Below, piece by piece: positions 7,011 to 14,658 of a stretch of DNA of 17,638 bases. Every line of letters starts with the position of its first letter. The stretch's first letter is position 1. The position numbers and the translations under genes were made by a program. The DNA is from Chrysochromulina tobinii (Eukaryota > Haptophyta > Prymnesiales > Chrysochromulinaceae): the NCBI GenBank assembly GCA_001275005.1, contig JWZX01002986.1, forward strand, positions 1 to 17,638. Reading direction: 5' to 3'. The notes under the pieces were generated by a model, which did no database searches, was not told the DNA's origin, and saw only the letters and a program-made list of their open reading frames with translations.

Positions 7011-10000
7011 TCGGCCCCTCACAGTGGTCACACCTTGACAGATCTCGCAGAAGCCCTTATACGCTTGCGTGAGCTGATCGAAGATGGGAGGATTGCGATT
7101 CTCGAAGGTGCAATGCTCGCATCTCCACGGGCCTGCGGGTGGCGCGCGTTGTGGAGCTAGTTGTTGTTGTTGTGGAGGTTGAGGACGTCCGGCCTGTATG
7201 GGTGCCGTGTTTGCCGTTGGCGGCATCACGCCGACCGCACGAGGGGGCAGCATTGCCTGCGGTGCTCCCCCCAGCTGGGGTGGTCGGGCGCCGACGACGC
7301 CCGCCGAGGGCGCCTGTGGAACGTTTACCTGCCTTCCTGGCACGCTTGGCATCTGGAAAGGTGGGTAAGATAGAGGCTTGAAGGCCGGCGCGCCCACATG
7401 TAGTGACGAGCCTTGCAGGGACGAGCCAGCGTACGGTGAAGCGAGGCCTGGTGTGGAAAACTGGCCCGGGACCATTGGAGTAGGTACGCGGCCGATTCCG
7501 GCCGCTGCCAGCTGCCGCTGAAGCGATTGCACGGTCCGTTCACGATCCTGGAGCTCACCCCAGATGCGTTCGGCGCGCTCCTTCTCCTCCAATAGCTGGT
7601 TGCCCAGCCTAGTAGTCTCGGCCGCCGCGTCGCGCAGGAGCGCCCTAAGGCGTGCATTGTCTTCGACGAGGTCCTTGTATGCCTGGTCCGTCCCCCCCAA
7701 GGAGCCCCCCGAGGTACTCGCCCGATCGAGGCGCGATTGCATGCTCTCTCGCATGCTCTGCATCTCGCGACGCGCACTCTCGAGCTCGCTCTCGAGCGCG
7801 CGAGTTCGTGAGCTTGTAAGCCGGCCTTCAGCATCACGGCCTGCCGCAATCACACCGAGGTTCTCGACGAGTTTCTCTTTCTCGGCGAGCTCCTCGCGCA
7901 GGTTGCCAATCTCACGGCGGAGGAGCTGCTCCTTCTCCTGCGCCAGCTTGGCGCCGCGAGCGCCTTCCGACGACGACGCCAAGCTCGTGCTCAGGGGGTC
8001 GCCGGCCCCGCCGAAGCCGCCAAACGGGCCGGCACCGCCGAAGGCGCCGCCAAAGGCGGCGGCGGCGCCAAAAGCGGCCGCCGCGCCGCCAAAGCTGGTG
8101 GCGGCGGCGACTCCGCCGAAGGCGCTCCACCCGTCGCCCTTGGCGCTGCTCTTGAGACCGGCAGCGGGGGGAGCGCCCGGCGGACTGCACGGCGCCGCGG
8201 AGGAGGGTGCCTGCTCGAGCGCTGGCTCCTTCGCATCGAGTGGACCGCGCTCGGGCGAGGCGGCTGAGAAGACGGTCGTGCTCGCGTCGGAGGCGGCCTG
8301 CGATGACGTGGCCGAATGTGCGGGCGAGGAGCCCGAGGCAGCCGCGGTCTTCTTCTCCTTGGCCTCGCGATCGATCTTCTTCATCCACTCCGCATGCTTC
8401 CGTTGCTCCTCCAACTCTTTTCGCCGCGCCGCCTCCTCTTCATCCTCCTCCGCATCTGCTTTGTCATCGTCCTCAAGCTTGAGGGACGGGATCGACGAGA
8501 GCAACCCGTCGTCGCCATCGAGGTCGCCGTCCTCGAGCATGGCCGCCAGCCGCGACTCCATCGCGTTGATATTGGACGCAGCGCCCGCGTCGCTCGTGTT
8601 CGAGGCGCGCTCGCCGCGCCGGAAGAAGTCGGAGGCGTCTGCTTGCTCCGCCGAGCCCCCATCCTCCGCCTCGGGGAAGAATCGTGAGCTCCCGATCTGG
8701 GCAGATCTCCCTGCGGACGCGAGTGGCGCAGAGGTGGAAGTGCTCACGGCAGCGCCCCAGCCGAGTGGACCCGGCTGGGGCCGCGGTTCACTCGGCTTTG
8801 ATGCGGCCGGGGTCGGCCGGCCGGGCGCCTTGGTCGCCGACCCAGGTGCACTGGCAGGTGACGCGTCTCGACGTTCTCGGCCATCACGTTCACTCGCCGT
8901 CGACGGCGGTGGGGCTCCGGAGGGGGCGCCCCATACATTCTTTGACTGAGCGTTGCCGTTAGGAAGGCCAGCCTTGGCCACGCCGTTCGCGCTGGCTGCG
9001 TTGCCTAGAGGCGCGCCGCCGTGGGCGCCAGCAGAGCCCTCTTTCATGCCGAGGCCTTCACGCACCAGCTTCGCTTGGTGGATGATCTCCGATTGACGCT
9101 GCTTGGCGAGCGCCTGAAGGGACGCCACATCCATGGCCATGTCTTCGACTCCGTCAGTCGCCGGCTTGGCCGCGTCCGAAGGCGGCGCGGCGAGCGCGGC
9201 CGTATCGTTCACCGTCGCGCGGCAGAGTGGGCATGTGGTGATCGAGGATCCTCGTCGTATGGTCTGAGCAAAGGACGAGTTCTGTTCGATCCAAGAGTCG
9301 ATGCAATGGGCACAGAAGGCGTGCGCGCACGGGCGCAGCTCGATGATGGCCTTCTCATCGAGGCAAATCGGACAGTCTTCGAGCGAATCGATGTCCACGC
9401 CCACGGGCGCCTCGCGCGCCTTCTGCTCGTTGATCCTTGTTTTGGCCATCGCCCACGCCGCAACCTTGACAGGTGCGGGAGCGACGAGCTCGGACATGGC
9501 ATACGAGGCTTCGGACGCCATGTCGGCATCCAAGGCCTTATCCACGGGCCGGGGCGGTGGGGCATCCGGGATTTCGATGTTGATCCCACTTCGCGATCTC
9601 CGGGAAGCGATGAGGGCCGTCAACCCCTCATCGCTGCCTGGCTTTACCTCGCTCTTCTTCTCCTCGGCTAGCTCGAGACTCTCCGTCATCTCTTGCGTGA
9701 GCCTGCGAGCGACACAGCGATACGGCCGAGCGTGAGGCGACAGCAGGGGGATGCATGCACGGCGCGCAGCTCATACGCGCTGCGGCGGCGAGCGCCAACA
9801 TGGAGCGTGGCGCGCCGCATGTTGCGAGCCGGCGAGGCGGCCCTGGCGGCGAGGCGGCGCTGGCGGCGAGGCGGCGCTGGCGAGCACGCAACCCGCGCCA
9901 CTCGCGGCCCGCGCACTTGATCTTGCGCTTCGCCACCTCAACGTGCAGCTTGCATACGCCGAGTTCCTGGTCAAAGATGTTGCGACCGCAGCGCGTGCCA

Positions 10001-10404
10001 TCCGCTTTGAATTCTCGACAGCGATTATCATCTTCCTCCTCCAAGTCCTCATCCTCGTCCACTCTCCTTATTCGACGCACCGCCTCGCCACCATCATCCC
10101 CACCGGCGCCCTCGGCAGAAACCGTAGCAGATCTTCGCTCAGGCTTCTTCTCGACTTTGCGTGCGTGAGTGTGCGTATGCTCGAGCGCGTTGTGGCAACC
10201 ATCGACAGGGCAAAAAAAGACGGTGGCTGATCGCCCGCCCGCCCGCCCACGCACGAACTGTTTCTTGAAGCGCTCCCAGCACTTATCATGTACGACGCTG
10301 GTGTGCTGCACCGTCTGACCGGCAGCGTGGCAGATGAGCGTTGTGGAGTCCTGATCGTCCTCGACAGTCTTCTGGCAGAGCTTGCAGTTCGGCAAGGCGC
10401 TCAT
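7008..10404 (-). CDS. Large RING-type E3 ligase-like protein with N- and C-terminal zinc clusters (complement join 7008..9702, 9917..10404)
   Basis: Two exons joined across a 214-base intron in matching phase (an AAG codon is split AA/G) give about 1060 residues. Exon 1 holds a Cys/His cluster (C7, C10, C25, H39, C42, C65, C70), an acidic stretch (116-126), and a compact C-x9-C-x11-C-x2-H knuckle (C129, C139, C151, H154; DGTRC inside) of a type common in small zinc-binding domains. Exon 2 has a C3HC4 RING at 273-323 (C273, C276, C288, H290, C293, C296, C320, C323), then a long Ala/Pro/Ser region with acidic patches, coiled coil at about 745-897, a Pro/Gln-rich tail, and a C-terminal W-x-C-x2-C-T-x2-N ... 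C-x2-C finger (W1022, C1024, C1027, C1048, C1051) like ubiquitin-binding RanBP2/NZF fingers but with a longer loop. E3 activity is inferred from the RING. The start is ATG 10404, since the open frame upstream has only a GTG. Substrate unknown. Confidence 0.82.
9703..9916 (-). other. Intron of the RING gene, 214 bases
   Basis: On the minus strand it begins GTGCGC and ends CTGTGTCGCTCGCAG. The donor matches the GTGCG donor of the BiP intron. Both exon ends have complementary phase, so the zinc-cluster frame continues directly into the RING frame. Confidence 0.8.
9830..9880. repeat. Three tandem copies of a 17-bp GC-rich unit within the intron
   Basis: CGGCGAGGCGGCGCTGG is repeated at 9830-9846 (one substitution), 9847-9863 and 9864-9880. 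Since 17 is not a multiple of three and the repeat lies inside the intron, it is under no coding constraint. Confidence 0.85.
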
Positions 10405-10760
10405 CGCGACAGTGATGCACTGCCTCACCACGCGTCAAGGAGCTGAGCTCGACACTGCGTGTCTCCGTCAGCGCCGCGCGCGAGAGAGGTGTTGGGTGTT
10501 TCCTTACCCTGAGAGCAGAGAGCGCGTGTCGCCCCCGTGTCGAGTCACCACATTCTCAATGTGAATTCACAGCTTTGGTTTGTGAGCTTCATGTACAGTT
10601 CAGTTAGTATGTATCCCTCCGCCATCTCCGCCCACTCCCGTCCTCCACTGCTGGCTTCCGGAGCACATTCGATAGGCTTCCGTATGGTTGTCTGTGTTTA
10701 TGTAGTACTGAACTGAACTCATGTACAAAACGTCACCAGTACGATTGCAGAGAAATGCAG

Positions 10761-10778
10761 ACGCGCGCGTGCGCGCGC
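10761..10778. repeat. Alternating purine-pyrimidine CG/TG tract, Z-DNA prone
   Basis: ACGCGCGCGTGCGCGCGC is 18 bases of strict purine-pyrimidine alternation, a sequence type known to favour Z-DNA under negative supercoiling. It lies between two divergent promoters, where supercoiling would be generated. Confidence 0.7.
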
Positions 10779-10926
10779 CGAAACCAGGAAAAGGACCCCC
10801 CGTCGCGACGTATCTCGATGAAACGGCGTGAATGGACAATGCGCGCGCTCCACCGGTCACTGACACCGGTAAAGTATCATGCCGATACGTAAACAAAAGG
10901 CAACCAAATGGAAGCCCAAGGGCTGG

Positions 10927-10942
10927 TACTACAATTGTAGTA
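10927..10942. repeat. 16-bp perfect palindrome TACTACAATTGTAGTA
   Basis: Perfect dyad symmetry with no spacer, 17 bases upstream of the ACTTGACT cluster and about 105 bases before the likely start codon at 11047. It could bind a dimeric regulator; no known site is recognised. Confidence 0.8.
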
Positions 10943-10958
10943 GCCAACGCATGTGGAG

Positions 10959-10980
10959 ACTTGACTTGACTTGTCTTGAC
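10959..10980 (+). promoter_or_regulatory. ACTTGACT-type repeat cluster in the leader of the Gln/Pro-rich gene
   Basis: ACTTGACTTGACTTGTCTTGAC consists of TTGAC steps every five to six bases, 67-88 bases before the ATG at 11047. The spacing is close to that of the cluster before the 5081 gene. A promoter or leader role is inference. Confidence 0.4.
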
Positions 10981-11046
10981 ACCACCGGTCCCGCTGAGCG
11001 AGGTTCCGGAACGCCTGGACGAAGCGAAGACGCGCACATCTCACGG

Positions 11047-11868
11047 ATGTGGCCGTCACCGACCGGCGAGCGTGTCGGCAAGCGGCGCCACGATGCCGAC
11101 GACGTCACCGTGCAAGAGTACATGAAGCGGCTGCGCGTCTCCGGCAGTGGCGCGCCCAGCCCCGCGCGCGCCGCCATCAGCCATCCCCACCCCCACCCTG
11201 GGCTGGCCCGTGCGTGGGCCACGGCGCAGCAGCAGCAGCAGCAGCAGCAGCAAGCAACGAGCGCATCTCCTTTGCTGCCGCTTCCGATGTCGGGCGGCTT
11301 CGAGCCCCAACCGGTGCTTTGGGGGCAAAGCGCCTGGCCTGTGCCGCCACCCTCCTCATCGCGTGAGCCGCAACAGCAGGAGCAGCATCAGCAGGAGAAT
11401 ATGCTGCCGATGTCAGCGGCGGCCGCGGGTGCGGGCTCTTCATCGCACGCGGCATACAATTGCGTGCCGTCGCCACCGCCATATGCTCGCGCCGCGCAGC
11501 CACTGCACGTACATCCTCACCCTCCCAACCTCTCGTGGCCAGAACTGCCGCCGCCGTGGGTTGAGCAGCCGTGGGCGGAGCAGCCGTGGACGGGTTACGC
11601 GCAGCAGCCGCAGCAGCCGCAGCAGCCCCCGGGATACGCTCAGCAGCGCACTGGACCTCCTCTTCCGGGCTCCGCCTCAGGCAGCGGGCTGAGTGCCGTC
11701 GCGGGCTCGTCCATCGACACACGGCTACGAGAGGTTGGGAGCGCGTCGGTCGACTACGGTTCGATCAATTCGCTGCTCAGCCAGCTGCATGCCGAGCGTG
11801 TGCGCGCCGGAGCGCGGCCGCGCTGGAAGGATGACGCCGAGGAGGACGAAGAGGACGAGGATCCTTAA
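11047..11868 (+). CDS. Unrecognised Gln/Pro-rich, probably nuclear protein
   Basis: About 273 residues from ATG 11047; the frame is also open to an ATG at 10879. I prefer 11047 because sequence before it reads as a leader with repeats, and residues after it look conserved (WPSPTGERVGKRRHD, then VQEYMKRLRVSG). GKRRHD is a plausible nuclear localisation signal. The centre is low-complexity: His/Pro strings, nine Gln, Ser/Ala tracts and EQPW repeats around an aromatic/Pro segment. The C-terminus has a likely amphipathic helix (SINSLLSQLHAERVR) and a very acidic end (EEDEEDEDP). A basic N-terminus, Gln/Pro-rich centre and short C-terminal helix suit a transcription cofactor or adaptor, but no domain is recognised. 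It is divergent from the RING gene and convergent with BiP. Confidence 0.7.
   Translation: MWPSPTGERVGKRRHDADDVTVQEYMKRLRVSGSGAPSPARAAISHPHPHPGLARAWATAQQQQQQQQQATSASPLLPLPMSGGFEPQPVLWGQSAWPVPPPSSSREPQQQEQHQQENMLPMSAAAAGAGSSSHAAYNCVPSPPPYARAAQPLHVHPHPPNLSWPELPPPWVEQPWAEQPWTGYAQQPQQPQQPPGYAQQRTGPPLPGSASGSGLSAVAGSSIDTRLREVGSASVDYGSINSLLSQLHAERVRAGARPRWKDDAEEDEEDEDP
11227..11253 (+). repeat. (CAG)8CAA tract coding for Gln9
   Basis: Eight CAG units and one CAA in frame inside the Gln/Pro-rich gene. Short polyglutamine encoded by a nearly pure microsatellite. Confidence 0.95.
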
Positions 11869-12192
11869 AGGCTAAGAGAGAGCGGAGGACAGAGGAGAGA
11901 TAGTCTGAGTGGTCGAGGGGGCTGAGTCGAGAGCTCAGCACCACAGGCGAGTTGCAAGTTGAGACACGCGCCGACTCTCCTGTATACGGTAGACTTAATT
12001 TGAGGTAAATCCTTATAAAACAGAGGGAGGGTGTGGAACCCGACGCGGCCACTAGCCCACTACCGGGGGGCTACCCCGGACTCGATAGGGATAGCGCTCA
12101 TGCGCACACCGTGCGCCACGCAGCCACACGCAGCAACCCCACCCGAGCGCGGTGAAGCTGCCCCACGCTGTACGAAAGCAAGATGTGAGACA
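11869..12192. other. Convergent 3' intergenic region
   Basis: 324 bases between the stops of the Gln/Pro-rich gene and BiP. No gene is supported. It includes an A/T-richer patch (about 11990-12020) and an inverted repeat CCGGGG...CCCCGG at about 12064-12080. Both transcripts should end here. Confidence 0.6.
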
Positions 12193-12252
12193 TCATAGCT
12201 CATCATGTGCTTGCTGGTCATCGAAGCTGCCGAAGCCGTCCTCGTCGCCAAA

Positions 12253-12286
<34 letters not shown>

Positions 12287-14281
12287 CTGCCGCCGCCGTC
12301 GGGCGACACGTCATAGCGCTCGAAGACAGGCCCAACCGAGTTGTCGCGCAGCTCGGCGAGACGCTCGTCATACTCGGCCGCTGAGTGATCACCGCTGTCG
12401 TCGAGCCAAGCGTCTACCGTGTCGAGATCGGATGTGGCGGACAGCACGTCTTCTTCGAGCATTCTGTTCCGCAGCTCGACGTCCTTCAGCAGCTTGCGGC
12501 ACGCGTGCACGTACTGCTCGAGGCGAACGCGAGCCTCGACCCGCCCGAGGGCCTGCGCGTCCGCGTCCTTGTAGCTCGCCGCCTCGTTCACCATCCGCTC
12601 CACGTCCTCCGGCGAGAGCCGGTCGGCGTTCTGGATGGTGATCTTAGCCTCAGTGCCGCTCGTCACCTCTCGCGCCGAGACAGAGAGGATGCCGTTGGCG
12701 TCCAGGTCGAAGGTCACGTCAATCTGGGCCTCGCCACGCGGCATGGCGGGAAAGCCGCTCAACTCAAACGTGCCGAGGAGCCGATTATCTTGACTCAACG
12801 GCCGCTCACCCTCGAAGACTTTGTTGGTCACCGCCACCTGCCCGTCCTCGGCGGTCGTGTACCGCTTCGTCTTAGAAGTCGGGATGACGGTATTGCGCGG
12901 AATGATGGCGGCCATCACGCCGCCCGTCGTCTCGATGCCGAGCGTGAGGGGCGCCACGTCGAGCAGCAGAAGGTCCTGGATCTTCTTGTCACGCTCGCCA
13001 CTCAGCACGCCCGCCTGCACAGCCGCGCCAAAGGCGACAGCCTCGTCTGGATTGATCGACGTGTTCGGCTCCTTGCCATTGAAGAAGCGCTTGAGCATGC
13101 TGCGCACTTTGGGGATTCTGGTCGAGCCGCCCACGAGAACGACCTCGGAGACATCGGACTTGGAGATCGCCGCGTCCTCGAGCACCTTCACAACAGGCAG
13201 CAGAGGCAATCAGCGACCATCGAGGGCAATCAAGTCCAGTCAAGGGAGATCGCACCTTCTCGACGGGCAGGAGCGTCTGCCGGAAAAGATCGGCGCACAG
13301 CTCCTCAAATTTTGCGCGCGTCACCATCTCCGAGAGATCGACGCCAGGCAACAGCCCCTCGATCTCGACACGCACCTCCGTCTTGGTGGATAGGGCGCGC
13401 TTTGCCCGCTCCGCCTCGCGCCGCAGCTTCTGCACCGCCGCGGGCGACGTGGTCGGGTCCTTGCCCGGGTACTTCTTCTTGACGATCCCGATCAGGTGCT
13501 GGATCAGCCGCGCGTCGAGGTCCTCGCCACCCAGGTGGGTGTCTCCCGCGGTGGCGAGCACTTCGAAGACTCCGGAGTCGATGGAGAGCAGCGAGACGTC
13601 AAAGGTGCCGCCGCCCAAGTCGAAGACCAGCACAGTCTCCGCCGCATGCGACCGATCAAGCCCGAAGGCGATCGCCGCCGCCGTCGGCTCATTGAGGATG
13701 CGAAGCACGTTGAGGCCGGCGATCGCGCCCGCGTCTTTTGTCGCTTGCCGCTGCGCGTCGTTGAAGTAGGCGGGCACCGTCACGACCATGTTCTTCACCT
13801 CCTTGCCGAGGTAGGCCTCGGCAGTGTCGCGCATCTTACCGAGCACCATCGACGACACCTCCTGTGGCGTAAGCGACTTTTTGGCGCCGTCGACAGTCAC
13901 CTGAATGAGAGGCTTGCCACTGCTGTCCGGGACGACCTTGAAGGGCCATAGCTTCATGTCCTTTTGCACGAGCGGATCCGTGAACTGGCGGCCGATGAGG
14001 CGTTTGGTGTCATATATGGTATTGGCTGGGTTGAGCGCCGCCTGCGTCTTCGCTGCGTCGCCCACGAGCCTTTCTGAGTCCGTGAAGGCCACATATGATG
14101 GCGTCACGCGATTGCCCTGATCGTTGGCGATGATCTCGACGGCGCCGTTTTGGAAGATGGCGACGCAGCTATACGTGGTGCCCAGATCCACGCCGACCAC
14201 CGGGCCCATTGGCGGCTCGTCCGCGGCCGAGCAGCAGGCTGTAACGAGCAATGTCAACGTCAATGAAAGGTGTTTCCGCAT
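12193..14281 (-). CDS. HSPA5: BiP/GRP78, endoplasmic reticulum Hsp70 (complement join 12193..13185, 13256..14281)
   Basis: Two exons give 672 residues, close to the 650-670 usual for BiP. The protein starts with a hydrophobic signal peptide (about 1-20, [15 protein letters not shown]) and ends in HDEL, the ER-retrieval signal. The ATPase domain carries [10 protein letters not shown] (29-38), a phosphate loop [12 protein letters not shown], and [13 protein letters not shown] just after the splice junction. The substrate-binding domain ([12 protein letters not shown], then [11 protein letters not shown] and [13 protein letters not shown]) and helical lid follow. BiP binds unfolded proteins in the ER lumen in an ATP-driven cycle with J-proteins and is a main target of the unfolded protein response. 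The Gly/Ser-rich stretch just before HDEL is unusual, since animal BiP has an acidic tail. The ATG at 14281 is the only start giving a signal peptide. The 70-base phase-0 intron restores the frame exactly. Confidence 0.96.
13186..13255 (-). other. BiP intron, 70 bases, flanked by an 8-bp direct repeat
   Basis: Begins GTGCGATC and ends TTGTGAAG. Phase 0 between Lys342 and Val343; without it the conserved ATPase domain breaks. GAAGGTGC spans both splice junctions. The intron also holds CTTGACTGGACTTGA, related to the leader clusters elsewhere. Confidence 0.9.
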
Positions 14282-14295
14282 GGTTCGCGGAATCG

Positions 14296-14303
14296 TGACG
14301 TGG
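14296..14303 (+). promoter_or_regulatory. UPRE-like motif TGACGTGG upstream of BiP
   Basis: TGACGTGG (CCACGTCA on the BiP strand) equals the core bound by unfolded-protein-response bZIP factors (ATF6/XBP1 in animals; related cores in plants). It lies only 15-22 bases before the BiP ATG, unusually close. Function is inferred from gene identity. Confidence 0.35.
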
Positions 14304-14334
14304 CAGTTGTTATTACGTCGCGGTACTCCCGGCT

Positions 14335-14382
14335 CTCAAAAGACGCTGCCCCGGCGCTCAAAAGACGGCTCCGCTGCCCCGG
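14335..14382. repeat. Direct repeat CTCAAAAGACG ... CTGCCCCGG upstream of BiP
   Basis: CTCAAAAGACG occurs at 14335-14345 and 14357-14367; CTGCCCCGG at 14346-14354 and 14374-14382. The second unit has a six-base insertion between the two blocks. A local promoter duplication. Confidence 0.85.
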
Positions 14383-14401
14383 TTCAACATAAGTATTGAG
14401 G

Positions 14402-14409
14402 ACTTGACT
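14402..14409 (-). promoter_or_regulatory. ACTTGACT/AGTCAAGT element upstream of BiP
   Basis: On the BiP strand this reads AGTCAAGT, 120-128 bases before the ATG. One copy, in reverse orientation relative to the other two genes, with a partial TCAAGCCGAGTC neighbour. Confidence 0.3.
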
Positions 14410-14414
14410 CGGCT

Positions 14415-14586
14415 TGAGAGATCTGCAATATCAACAACGTCGATGAGCGTGCGAAGCGCACACCAGGGGACACCGGACCGGGTCGGTGTAGGAGAAGGAA
14501 GCCTTCGTACCCTAAAAAACGACTACCAACTCAACGCCGGAAACTAGAGCCGTTTTGGGAACCTATACACTCGAGGACCGCGCTCA
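14415..14586 (-). repeat. Candidate 3' LTR (about 172 bases)
   Basis: Downstream of the pol stop, the minus strand has AGACAGAGGGGGGG (a plausible polypurine tract), then TGAG at 14586. A segment ending CTCA at 14415 would give TG...CA ends with a 4-bp terminal inverted repeat. TATAGG lies inside. The partner LTR is outside the window, so the limits are unproven. Confidence 0.25.
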
Positions 14587-14658
14587 GACGCCCCCCCTCT
14601 GTCTGACGTGGGTGAACACGGACGGGCAGATTGCTTGCTGAAGCGGTTGAGAGTGAGA

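Larger units (their letters stand above)
10405..11046. other. Divergent intergenic region between the RING and Gln/Pro-rich genes
   Basis: About 640 bases between divergent starts. It contains a GTGAATTCAC palindrome (10561-10570), a partial inverted repeat AGTTCAGTT...AACTGAACT (about 10597-10605 and 10709-10719), an alternating purine-pyrimidine tract (10761-10778), a 16-bp palindrome (10927-10942) and an ACTTGACT cluster (10959-10980). No TATA box is evident. An in-frame ATG at 10879 could extend the downstream gene, but the leader would then run through these elements. Confidence 0.55.
14282..14414. other. BiP proximal promoter and leader region
   Basis: The 133 bases between the BiP start codon and the proposed 3' LTR. 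It holds a TGACGTGG motif, a tandem CTCAAAAGACG/CTGCCCCGG duplication and one ACTTGACT. No TATA box or CCAAT-N9-CCACG element is seen. Confidence 0.5.

Noticed and set aside
7564-8949. 461-codon plus-strand ORF rich in Ser/Ala/Pro opposite the RING gene
   Set aside because: It mirrors the Ala/Ser/Glu-rich region of the RING protein. The minus frame carries the RING, coiled coil and terminal finger and continues correctly across the intron.
9693-10230. Several plus-strand ORFs over the RING gene intron
   Set aside because: They arise from the 17-bp repeat and GC-rich intron sequence and lack motifs.
10600-11037. 145-codon minus-strand ORF in the RING/Gln-Pro divergent region
   Set aside because: No motif, and it runs across palindromes and repeat clusters better explained as regulatory or leader sequence.
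12385-13482. 365-codon plus-strand ORF opposite BiP
   Set aside because: It crosses the BiP intron and antisense Hsp70 motifs and has no recognisable domain.
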